Below, in pieces: positions 8,017 through 14,753 of a stretch of 64,000 bases of DNA. A model generated the notes under the pieces. It was not told the DNA's origin. It saw only the letters and a program-made list of their open reading frames with translations, and did no database searches. The DNA lies in NCBI RefSeq assembly GCF_022429645.1, contig NZ_CP092480.1:1532501-1596500 (forward strand). Direction: 5' to 3'. The position numbers and the translations under genes are program-made. The stretch comes from Lutibacter sp. A80. Its GTDB lineage: Bacteria; Bacteroidota; Bacteroidia; Flavobacteriales; Flavobacteriaceae. The stretch's first letter is position 1. The number at the start of each line of letters is the position of its first letter.

Positions 8017-9408
8017 TTATTCAAACATTACAGATTTAACTTTATTATATGGCTTTCCGAGGTAAAAATTAATTCCCAGCCCAATTCTCCAATAAAAATC
8101 GTTCCATTCTCCTTGCTCAAGACCTTCCAGGTTATCTGAAAATAACATGTTTTGTTCAGCAAAAACCTTAATTCCAATATTTTTGGTTGGTAAATATTCT
8201 AAACCTCCACCCATTAAAAATTTAAAATAGGTGGTATCAAAATCTTTATCTGAAATAGTTCCGACACCAAGGTGTAAAAAAGGAGAAATATTATCGTAAG
8301 GCAAAAAATCGTAGGCTAAACTTGTATCGAAAGAATAGAAGTCATTTTTGAAAGAATTTTCATTTTCAAGTTGAAAAAAACCAACTCCAAAATTTAAATT
8401 TAAACCTGGCTTTTTAAAATAGGTTTTAAAGGCAATGGCACCTCCCATTTTTTTTAATGAGTTTGAGTAATCATTATTAGCAATAGTTGTACCTCCTTCA
8501 ACTGAGATTGCAGAACGTCCTCTTTTATCTTCTAGTTTTCTATCATAAAGCGCAGTTGATCCTGCTTCTTCTTTTTCTATCTCATATTGACTTTTAACAA
8601 AATCTACTGTAGGCTTTCCTCCTTTAGGCTCCCAAATTCCATCAATTATACCCTCAATAATTAAAAGTTCAACTGCTTTATCAATAGCCTCTTTAATGGC
8701 AAGTTGAGTAGGTTCGTTTTTTGTAACTCCCGTTTCAACCTCTAAAAGTCTTTTTACATCTACATATCTAAATAGGTTTGCTGAAATTCCTTGAGATAAA
8801 ATAGTTTTAGAGACATATACATTTTTTATGATTCTTCCACTTGATGTAGAAACAGCTCTCAAATAAATTGTTATTCTGTCTTGCCTATATTCTGTAGCTC
8901 CTCCAACTCCAAAATATCTTGCTCCTGAACCTCCTGTAATTATATTTGAATCATAAGACACCACACCACCTTCTAACAGAATACCTGCAAATAACAATGG
9001 AGGCATTGCTGTGGTTTGATCTTGCGTAGCTCCAGCTGCATACTCTTGTCTTGTTGAGCGAATTATTTGACGTTCGTTTAATAGGTTTCCTATATTTTCA
9101 CGCTCAATTGGATTAAACCAATTAGATTCCTCTAAAGAATTTAATAATATTGATGTTCCACCTTGTGTAACTGCGGTACTAAATGTAGATCCATTTTCAA
9201 TTAATTTATATTGCCCTGTCTGATCTCTAAATTTATAGACACCTACTATAGCTTTATTTAAAGGCAAAATTGTATCTAATATACTTTTTTTTGAAGTATT
9301 TTCTCCTATTCTAGCATTACTTGTAATTAATGGTTGATTTAAATATGTTCCACAACCAACCACTAACACTAATACAATACAAATACTATATTTTATATAT
9401 TTTTTCAT
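8017..9408 (-). CDS. csgG: Curli secretion channel CsgG with C-terminal barrel-like extension
   Basis: CsgG is the outer-membrane lipoprotein nonamer that exports curli subunits. The 463-residue protein has a lipobox VVGC (Cys19) and a full CsgG core (about 20-265): FSTAV constriction-loop region with the Phe (F76) corresponding to E. coli F56, SNWFNPIERENIGNLLNERQ, GGSGARYFGVGG, and RLLEVETGVTKNEP, all strongly like E. coli CsgG. E. coli CsgG stops at about 277 residues; here about 160 more residues (about 299-452) follow a charged linker and look like alternating amphipathic strands (GVGFFQL, SPFLHLGVG, FLMGGGLEYL, WRIGLGINFYL), i.e. a porin-like or OmpA-like small barrel. Fourth gene behind csgA/B/E and 22 bases after csgF. 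Confidence 0.95.
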   Translation of the reverse strand: MKKYIKYSICIVLVLVVGCGTYLNQPLITSNARIGENTSKKSILDTILPLNKAIVGVYKFRDQTGQYKLIENGSTFSTAVTQGGTSILLNSLEESNWFNPIERENIGNLLNERQIIRSTRQEYAAGATQDQTTAMPPLLFAGILLEGGVVSYDSNIITGGSGARYFGVGGATEYRQDRITIYLRAVSTSSGRIIKNVYVSKTILSQGISANLFRYVDVKRLLEVETGVTKNEPTQLAIKEAIDKAVELLIIEGIIDGIWEPKGGKPTVDFVKSQYEIEKEEAGSTALYDRKLEDKRGRSAISVEGGTTIANNDYSNSLKKMGGAIAFKTYFKKPGLNLNFGVGFFQLENENSFKNDFYSFDTSLAYDFLPYDNISPFLHLGVGTISDKDFDTTYFKFLMGGGLEYLPTKNIGIKVFAEQNMLFSDNLEGLEQGEWNDFYWRIGLGINFYLGKPYNKVKSVMFE

Positions 9409-9430
9409 GAATGTGGGGAATATTTAGCAA

Positions 9431-9841
9431 TTAGTTTGGTATAATTATATTTGTTTGTTCTCCAGTTGAAGTATCTAAAATATTGACCGATAAACCATCT
9501 GTTGATGGTGATATTTCAACTACCAAGCTACCAAAAACATAAGTACCTTCAGTTAAAGAAGTGTCTCCAAACTCTTCTTGAAATAAATCTTGAGATAAAG
9601 AATTTAATAATTGTCTATTTAAAGATTCTGTAAAATTTTCTAAATCTGAACCTTGATCAAAATCAAATCCATTATCTTCTTCAAAATCATTTTGAGCATT
9701 TGCAGAAGCTAATAATTGTTGATAATTAAATGTTTCACCTCCAAAAAAAGGATTTATAGGTTTATAAACTATATTTTGAGAATACAGTAAAGAAGGTGCA
9801 CTAATAAGTAATGCTACTATAATATATTTTAATGCTTTCAT
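9431..9841 (-). CDS. csgF: Curli assembly factor CsgF
   Basis: CsgF threads into the CsgG channel and carries the nucleator to the cell surface. The 136-residue protein has a signal peptide (cleavage after about LLYSQ) followed by the CsgG-binding N-terminus VYKPINPFFGGETFNYQQLL, which corresponds to the FRNPNFGGNP segment of E. coli CsgF that plugs the pore. The C-terminal region (VNILDTSTGEQTNIIIPN) matches the family's QLNVTDRKTGQTSTI end. An acidic insertion (EEDNGFDFDQGSDLE, about 54-68) lies between. It sits between csgE and csgG, in the expected order. Confidence 0.94.
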   Translation of the reverse strand: MKALKYIIVALLISAPSLLYSQNIVYKPINPFFGGETFNYQQLLASANAQNDFEEDNGFDFDQGSDLENFTESLNRQLLNSLSQDLFQEEFGDTSLTEGTYVFGSLVVEISPSTDGLSVNILDTSTGEQTNIIIPN

Positions 9842-9862
9842 ACTTTTAAATTTTGTTCTTTT

Positions 9863-10591
9863 TTAAAATCTAGTATTATTGTATAATAATTGCCGTTGTT
9901 TTGCATATTGATTTACATTTTTTAAAGTTGCTTTAACAGCTGTTTTTAAAAATTCTTCATCAGGTTTGGACATAAATTCAAACAGTTTTTTATCTTCTGA
10001 AGTTATTGTTATAATACTACTTCTTCCAAAATAAGGTTTCTCTGATATAGTAATAATAAATGGGTATAATTTGCCTGATGTACTATATTGCTGATAAAAA
10101 AAATCGTGAAAATCTTTTCCTACTTTAGTAATAACTTCATCAATTACAATTCCTTTAAGTGCAAAATCAACTTCACTTACCACTTCTTCTTTTACTTTCT
10201 CGTTATTTGATTGAGCTATATGTAATGAATCTTTAGAAATAACAATATTGTTTTGCTTAATAAATAAATAAATGCGTAAATCATCACTAGGGTCAACACT
10301 TAATCGAATTTCTGAAAGGTTTTTACTTTCTTCTGGTTCTAGAGAAAATACACCTTCTTGTCTATTACTTGAATAATTTCCTGCTGTATTTTTTTTTAAT
10401 GCTAACAAATTATAATACAAATCATTTTTAAAAATAAGCTCTTCATTAACTGCTTGAGCTTTTATTAAAATTAAATTATCAGATTCTTGAATAATTATCT
10501 TTCCGGTTACAGATTCATTTAATTGCCCATAAGTACTATTAAAAAATAACATCAAACAACTGAAAATACTATTTAAATAAAGTTGCTTCAT
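9863..10591 (-). CDS. csgE: CsgE chaperone with N-terminal CsgH/CsgC-like domain
   Basis: CsgE is a periplasmic adaptor that caps the CsgG channel and hands over unfolded curlin. The C-terminal half (about 146-240) is a CsgE domain: GIVIDEVITKVGKDFHDFF, ITISEKPYFGR, TITSEDKKLFEF and KATLKNVNQYAKQRQLL align throughout with E. coli CsgE. The protein is 242 residues, about twice CsgE; the extra N-terminal half (about 24-126) resembles the CsgC/CsgH amyloid-inhibitor fold, with NLLALKKNTAG, RQEGVFSLEPEESKNLSEI and LSVDPSDDLRIYLF matching the order LSL(R)...KQEKTLSLP...LSLNISPDDRVKI of E. coli CsgC as I recall it. The CxC of CsgC is absent (LYY instead), as in CsgH. Signal peptide ends near TYGQ. 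Six bases after the csgB-like gene. Confidence 0.88.
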   Translation of the reverse strand: MKQLYLNSIFSCLMLFFNSTYGQLNESVTGKIIIQESDNLILIKAQAVNEELIFKNDLYYNLLALKKNTAGNYSSNRQEGVFSLEPEESKNLSEIRLSVDPSDDLRIYLFIKQNNIVISKDSLHIAQSNNEKVKEEVVSEVDFALKGIVIDEVITKVGKDFHDFFYQQYSTSGKLYPFIITISEKPYFGRSSIITITSEDKKLFEFMSKPDEEFLKTAVKATLKNVNQYAKQRQLLYNNTRF

Positions 10592-10596
10592 AATTA

Positions 10597-11052
10597 TTAA
10601 TAATTTTTAATAATCAATGTTTTAAAATTTGATTTCTGCAAAATAGACATATTATCTATTAAAGAATTTTGACCATAAATATTAAGAGAATTAGAATTTC
10701 CAATCTGCATAACACTTAAATTTGAAGTATTACTATTGTAATAATTAATAAAACTATAGTAATTATTATCTCCAAATTGTTTAACTACCTGATTATCTCC
10801 TTTAATTTGTTTGACATCAATTTTATTATAATCTCCAACTTGATTTAAATTAATAATCTCATTTGTTTGTTGATTATTATTCGATATTATAAAATTGTTG
10901 TTTACTTTTAAATTTGAAGCTATAGTATTATTTAATTGAAAATATTGATTTATTATAACCGTATTTTCATCAGATAATTGTTGTCCAAAAGACAGATAAG
11001 TACTTATGAAAAATAAACCTATAATAATTAATATACGGTTACAGTTTTTCAT
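10597..11052 (-). CDS. csgB: Minor curlin / nucleator-like protein (CsgB-like)
   Basis: The 151-residue secreted protein (signal peptide ending near LSFGQ) carries about four to five imperfect curlin half-repeats of the Q-x-G-x2-N-x-(L/I/V) type: LNQVGDYNKIDV, VKQFGDNNYYSF, VMQIGNSNSLNI, then GQNSLIDNMSILQ. It is Asn/Gln-rich, poorer in repeats than the neighbour csgA-like protein, and ends with a basic, non-repeat tail (KSNFKTLIIKNY), like E. coli CsgB whose C-terminus tethers it to the cell. On repeat number and position just after the major subunit I call it the nucleator; the symbol is by role, not close identity. Confidence 0.78.
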   Translation of the reverse strand: MKNCNRILIIIGLFFISTYLSFGQQLSDENTVIINQYFQLNNTIASNLKVNNNFIISNNNQQTNEIINLNQVGDYNKIDVKQIKGDNQVVKQFGDNNYYSFINYYNSNTSNLSVMQIGNSNSLNIYGQNSLIDNMSILQKSNFKTLIIKNY

Positions 11053-11068
11053 CTTATTAAAATTTAGT

Positions 11069-11092
11069 AAAAGAGGGGTTTCCCCCTCTTTT
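11069..11092 (-). promoter_or_regulatory. Stem-loop between csgA-like and csgB-like genes
   Basis: AAAAGAGGGG (11069-11078) pairs perfectly with CCCCTCTTTT (11083-11092) around a 4-base loop. On the minus strand it follows the csgA stop by 24 bases. The downstream side is A/T-rich but not a clean U-tract, so it probably acts as a partial terminator or 3' mRNA stabiliser. Confidence 0.75.
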
Positions 11093-11115
11093 AAATTAAA
11101 TTAATAACTTCTTAA

Positions 11116-11964
11116 TTAGTTCATTTGCTCTACGCAAGCTTGGTTTCCAACTCCAAATTGACCGATTGTACTATTGTTACCTCCAAACCAAAAAGAAGCT
11201 GATTGATCTACAGAAGAAAAGTTATCTGCTCCAATTTGCAATACATAACTATTGTTAGAACTTAAAAATCCTGCATCTTGAGTTACACAGGCTTTATTAT
11301 CAAAACCAATTTGATTGACCATTGATGTATTTGCTCCACCAAAACTTGTAGTTTGAGTTTCTACAGATGTATTACCTGATCCAACTTGGTAAGAAGTTGC
11401 ATCGTTATTATCTCCATCTTGATCTTGTAAAGCCGAATTATTTCTTCCCCATTGACCAATAGTAGCTTCATTGTCATCACCATCTTGAGATTGTTGAGCA
11501 TAATTATTTCGTCCAAATTGAACAACACTTGCTTCATTATCATCTCCTGTTTGAGTTTGAATTGAAGTATTCATTCGACCTCTTTGAAAAGCTGTCGCCT
11601 CATTATCATCTCCAATAACATATTGTGATGCATAATTCATAACACCGCGTTGATTAACTGAACCATAATTATCGTCTCCTAATTGAACAATGTCTGAATG
11701 GTTTCTGTAGCCACGTTGTTGTACCCAGGCTTGATTTTCTTCACCATTTTGATAGATATCTGAATAGTTTGCAACACCTATTTGCAAAACATTAGCTTTG
11801 TTCTCTATCCCTACTTGATCTACATCACTATCGTTTGTTCCAAAAATCGAACTTCCCCTAGGTCCTGTTGGAATTTGTGTAATATCGCAATCATTACATG
11901 CTGCTTGTCCGAATACTACTGTTGCTGCCAAAATAAAAGCAACACTTAAAATTAATTTTTTCAT
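11116..11964 (-). CDS. csgA: Major curlin subunit (CsgA-like), about 20 half-repeats
   Basis: Probable extracellular amyloid subunit. After a signal peptide (cleavage near VVFGQ) and a short leader with a CNDC motif (Cys23, Cys26), residues about 48-280 form some 20 consecutive strand units of 11 residues (longer in three places) with the pattern Q-x-G-x2-N-x-(A/S)-x3, i.e. about ten curlin repeats versus five in E. coli CsgA. Units alternate between an acidic GDDNEA form and a basic GRNN/GRMN form, so charge alternates along the predicted beta-solenoid. Two late units carry cysteine (DNKACV, Cys226; GNQACV, Cys277), unlike E. coli CsgA. First gene of the operon; a hairpin follows its stop, consistent with higher dosage than the genes after it. 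Confidence 0.9.
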   Translation of the reverse strand: MKKLILSVAFILAATVVFGQAACNDCDITQIPTGPRGSSIFGTNDSDVDQVGIENKANVLQIGVANYSDIYQNGEENQAWVQQRGYRNHSDIVQLGDDNYGSVNQRGVMNYASQYVIGDDNEATAFQRGRMNTSIQTQTGDDNEASVVQFGRNNYAQQSQDGDDNEATIGQWGRNNSALQDQDGDNNDATSYQVGSGNTSVETQTTSFGGANTSMVNQIGFDNKACVTQDAGFLSSNNSYVLQIGADNFSSVDQSASFWFGGNNSTIGQFGVGNQACVEQMN

Positions 11965-12023
11965 AATAAAAGTTTTTAATGTTAGTAAAAATTTAGTTTA
12001 GAAATCTAAATTATACAGTAGGG

Positions 12024-12054
12024 AAGTATATTTTAATGTATTAAGAATATACTT
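12024..12054. repeat. Inverted repeat in the csgA leader region
   Basis: AAGTATATT (12024-12032) and AATATACTT (12046-12054) are perfect 9-base inverted arms 13 bases apart, 60-90 bases before the csgA-like ATG. Could be an operator or a leader hairpin. Confidence 0.5.
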
Positions 12055-12208
12055 ATACAATCTAAATTCTATAATTTTAATAAATTGGGTAAAACAATTT
12101 TTTAGGGTTTAAACCGTGGGGTAATTAAAATAATTAGTGTACGTACTTTACTATTTTAAACAAGTCTAAATTAGCTCTATATTTCTAATTATCAAAATAT
12201 TAAGAGTT

Positions 12209-12216
12209 CAAATATA
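12209..12216 (-). promoter_or_regulatory. Possible -7 promoter element for the curli operon
   Basis: Minus strand reads TATATTTG. It would give a 5' leader of about 240 bases. No TTG at the -33 position, so this may be activator-dependent or wrong. Confidence 0.35.
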
Positions 12217-12302
12217 CAAACTGTTCTGTTTTTAGAATAGAATGCAGATTTTACCTAATAAAATACATATAAGCTTGTAACATCTATTTTGAAAACAAAA
12301 AT

Positions 12303-12335
12303 AAACCGTTTTAAAACAGTGTTTTAAAACGGTTT
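12303..12335 (-). terminator. Intrinsic terminator after type III glutamine synthetase
   Basis: A perfect 15-base stem, 12303-12317 with 12321-12335 (AAACCGTTTT.../...AAAACGGTTT), loop of 3, followed on the minus strand by ATTTTTGTTTTC. It lies 31 bases beyond the glnN stop. Confidence 0.88.
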
Positions 12336-12366
12336 ACAATAAAAAATACTTACTTTTTAATTTAAA

Positions 12367-14553
12367 CTATCTAATAAAAAGTAGTTCTCTATATTTAGTT
12401 AATGGCCAAATTTCGTCATCTACCATAATTTCTAATTTATCACAATGATATCTTATTTCCTCAAAAAATGGTTTTATTGTTTTACAGTATTCATGTGCTT
12501 TTTTTACAGGGTCTGTTATAACATTTGCTTTTTTCCGAGCAGCAATCATAGCATCTACTTTAGCATGTATTACTTCAATATGTGAAGAAATTTTTTTAAT
12601 TAATAAAATTTGTTCAGAAGCATACTTTTCAAAATCTGCACCAAATATCTCTTTTAAACCTGACACATTTTTAATCAGCATATTTTGATAACGAACCGCT
12701 GTTGGAATAATATGATTACCTGCAATATCTCCAATAACGCGAGATTCTATTTGAATACGTAAGGTATAATCTTCTATTTCAATTTCGTGACGAGCTTCTA
12801 TTTCTACTTTACTCATTACATTCATTTCTTCAAATAAATCTATTGTTTTTTTAGAAATTTTAGCTTTTAATGCTTCTGGTGTAGTTTTATTATTGCTCAA
12901 GCCTCTTTTTTTAGCTTCTTTTTCCCAAGCTTTACCATATCCATTGCCTTCAAATAAAATATTTTTAAAAGATTTTATATACTCTCTTAATACATTAAAA
13001 ATGGCTTCATCCTTTTTTAAACCTTTATCGTCAATAAGTTTATCTACTTCAACTTTAAAACTTTTTAATTGTTTTGCCACAATTGTATTCAAAACAGTCA
13101 TTGGATTTGCTGAGTTTGCTAAAGAACCTACGGCTCTAAATTCAAACTTATTACCTGTAAATGCAAAAGGAGAAGTTCTATTTCTATCTGTATTATCTAA
13201 CAATACATCTGGAATTTTCCCTACAACATTTAATTTTAAATCTGTTTTTTCTTCAGGAGATAATTTTCCTGTTGTAACTCCTTCTAATTCTTCTAATACT
13301 TTTGTTAATTGCTGGCCAATAAAAATAGACATAATTGCTGGAGGTGCTTCATTTGCTCCTAATCTATGGTCATTACTTGCAGAAGCAATGGAAGCTCTCA
13401 ATAGCTCTTCATTATCATAAACTGCTTTTATAGTATTTATAAAAAAGGTTAAAAATTGAAGATTACTCATTGGAGTTTGTCCAGGTGCTAATAAATTTAC
13501 ACCAGCATCATTAGACAAGGACCAATTATTATGTTTTCCGGATCCATTTACTCCCGCAAAAGGTTTTTCATGTAAAAGCACTTTAAAATTATGTCGACTA
13601 GCAACACGCCCCATAATATCCATTAATAATGAATTATGATCTACAGCTAAATTAGCTTCCTCATAAATTGGAGCTAATTCAAATTGATTAGGAGCAACTT
13701 CATTATGACGCGTTTTAACAGGAATACCTAAATACATACATTCAGTTTCCAAATCTCTAATAAAATTAAATGCTCTAGTTGGAATAGCTCCAAAATAATG
13801 ATCATCTAATTGTTGACCTTTTGCAGGAGAATGCCCTAATAAAGTCCTTCCAGTTAAAATAATATCAGGTCTACTACCTGCTAATGCTTTATCAATTAAA
13901 AAATATTCTTGTTCCCACCCTAAAGATGATGTAACTTTTTTTACATTCTTATCAAAATATTTACAAACTGCTGTTGCTGCTTTATCCACAGCATTTAAAG
14001 CTCTTAATAAAGGTGTTTTATAATCTAGAGCTTCACCCGTGTATGATATAAAAATTGTTGGTATACACAAGGTAGTACCATATATATATGCAGGTGATGT
14101 AGGATCCCAAGCTGTATAACCTCTTGCTTCAAAAGTATTTCTAATTCCACCGTTTGGAAAACTTGAAGCATCTGGCTCTTGTTGAACCAACTCACTTCCT
14201 CCAAATTTCTCTATAGACATTCCATTACCAATAGTTTCAAAAAATGCATCATGTTTTTCTGCTGTAGCACCTGTTAAAGGCTGAAACCAGTGTGTGTAAT
14301 GTGTAACTCCTTTAGACAAAGCCCAATCTTTCATAGAAGAAGCAACTTGATTCGCTATATTTCTGTCTATTTTTTTTCCAAGTTTAATGGCATTCATTAC
14401 ACCCTTAAACGCATCATTTGTTAAATATTGACGCATTGCCTGTTCATTAAATACATTTGCTGCAAATATTTCTGAACGTCTTTTATCTTCTATAACCTCT
14501 ACAGGCTTCCTATTTTGTGCTAATTGAACTGCCTTAAATCTTAATATTGACAT
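12367..14553 (-). CDS. glnN: Glutamine synthetase, type III
   Basis: Makes glutamine from glutamate, ammonia and ATP. The 728-residue length is characteristic of the GSIII family found in Bacteroidota and cyanobacteria (GSI about 470, GSII about 340). Visible family segments include KWWEQEYF-type GWEQEYFLID, LLGHSPAKGQQLDDHYFG, ETECMYLGIPVKTRHNEVAPNQFE, HEKPFAGVNGSGKHNNWSLS and NRTSPFAFTGNKFEFR, which supply glutamate, metal and nucleotide ligands. The C-terminal ~250-residue helical region (ending PLTKYRELLFIR) is also GSIII-specific. It is divergent from a GSII gene across a 200-base intergenic region and ends at a strong terminator. Confidence 0.96.
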   Translation of the reverse strand: MSILRFKAVQLAQNRKPVEVIEDKRRSEIFAANVFNEQAMRQYLTNDAFKGVMNAIKLGKKIDRNIANQVASSMKDWALSKGVTHYTHWFQPLTGATAEKHDAFFETIGNGMSIEKFGGSELVQQEPDASSFPNGGIRNTFEARGYTAWDPTSPAYIYGTTLCIPTIFISYTGEALDYKTPLLRALNAVDKAATAVCKYFDKNVKKVTSSLGWEQEYFLIDKALAGSRPDIILTGRTLLGHSPAKGQQLDDHYFGAIPTRAFNFIRDLETECMYLGIPVKTRHNEVAPNQFELAPIYEEANLAVDHNSLLMDIMGRVASRHNFKVLLHEKPFAGVNGSGKHNNWSLSNDAGVNLLAPGQTPMSNLQFLTFFINTIKAVYDNEELLRASIASASNDHRLGANEAPPAIMSIFIGQQLTKVLEELEGVTTGKLSPEEKTDLKLNVVGKIPDVLLDNTDRNRTSPFAFTGNKFEFRAVGSLANSANPMTVLNTIVAKQLKSFKVEVDKLIDDKGLKKDEAIFNVLREYIKSFKNILFEGNGYGKAWEKEAKKRGLSNNKTTPEALKAKISKKTIDLFEEMNVMSKVEIEARHEIEIEDYTLRIQIESRVIGDIAGNHIIPTAVRYQNMLIKNVSGLKEIFGADFEKYASEQILLIKKISSHIEVIHAKVDAMIAARKKANVITDPVKKAHEYCKTIKPFFEEIRYHCDKLEIMVDDEIWPLTKYRELLFIR

Positions 14554-14753
14554 TTTTATATCTTTAAAATTATACGAATATATAAATTATTGTTTATATT
14601 TTTAATTAAAATAAATTTACCCCCTAAAAAAAATAGGGTATTGACAAAAATAAAGCGTTTTTTAAATTTTACCCCCTATTATTACAGTAATATGAGTATA
14701 AATATTTAAATTTGCTGATATTTATTTGATTTAAAAATAATAATTTAACTTAT
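14554..14753. promoter_or_regulatory. Shared control region between two glutamine synthetase genes
   Basis: Divergent 200-base spacer. It holds two copies of TTTACCCCCTA-like sequence (14616-14626 and 14668-14678, 52 bases apart) and an opposing TAGGG at 14634-14638, giving CCCTA-N7-TAGGG plus a third half-site. Only these C/G runs break an otherwise very A/T-rich region, so they are likely binding sites for a nitrogen regulator. Confidence 0.55.
14707..14714 (+). promoter_or_regulatory. -7 promoter element for type II glutamine synthetase
   Basis: TAAATTTG matches TAnnTTTG, 40 bases before the ATG at 14754. No TTG at -33; the second CCCTA site lies about 30 bases upstream, an activator-like position. 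Confidence 0.4.

Larger units (their letters stand above)
11965..12366. other. 402-base control region upstream of the curli operon
   Basis: No ORF or RNA gene seen. Contents: the glnN terminator (12303-12335), a minus-strand -7 box (12209-12216), an inverted repeat AAGTATATT/AATATACTT (12024-12032, 12046-12054), a palindrome GGTTTAAACC (12106-12115), and three copies of a(a/g)TCTAAATT on the plus strand (12003-12012, 12059-12068, 12163-12172). The density of short repeats suggests regulator binding, as expected for tightly controlled curli genes. Confidence 0.55.

Noticed and set aside
8007..8024. TTG start giving six extra residues to the lipoprotein at 6495-8006
   Set aside because: It puts a charged stretch before the signal peptide and overlaps the csgG stop; ATG 8006 has an AGGG sequence ahead of it.
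11361..11543. A 60-codon frame inside the csgA-like gene on the same strand in another frame
   Set aside because: A shadow created by the 33-base repeat period of the curlin units; low complexity and no start context.
11116..11964. Regularly spaced DNA repeats that could suggest a CRISPR-like array
   Set aside because: The repeat unit is about 33 bases, coding, in frame and varied at third positions; it is the curlin repeat of a protein.
12893..13420. 175-codon plus-strand frame inside glnN
   Set aside because: Antisense shadow of a conserved gene; Pro/Ser/Phe-rich with no recognisable domain.
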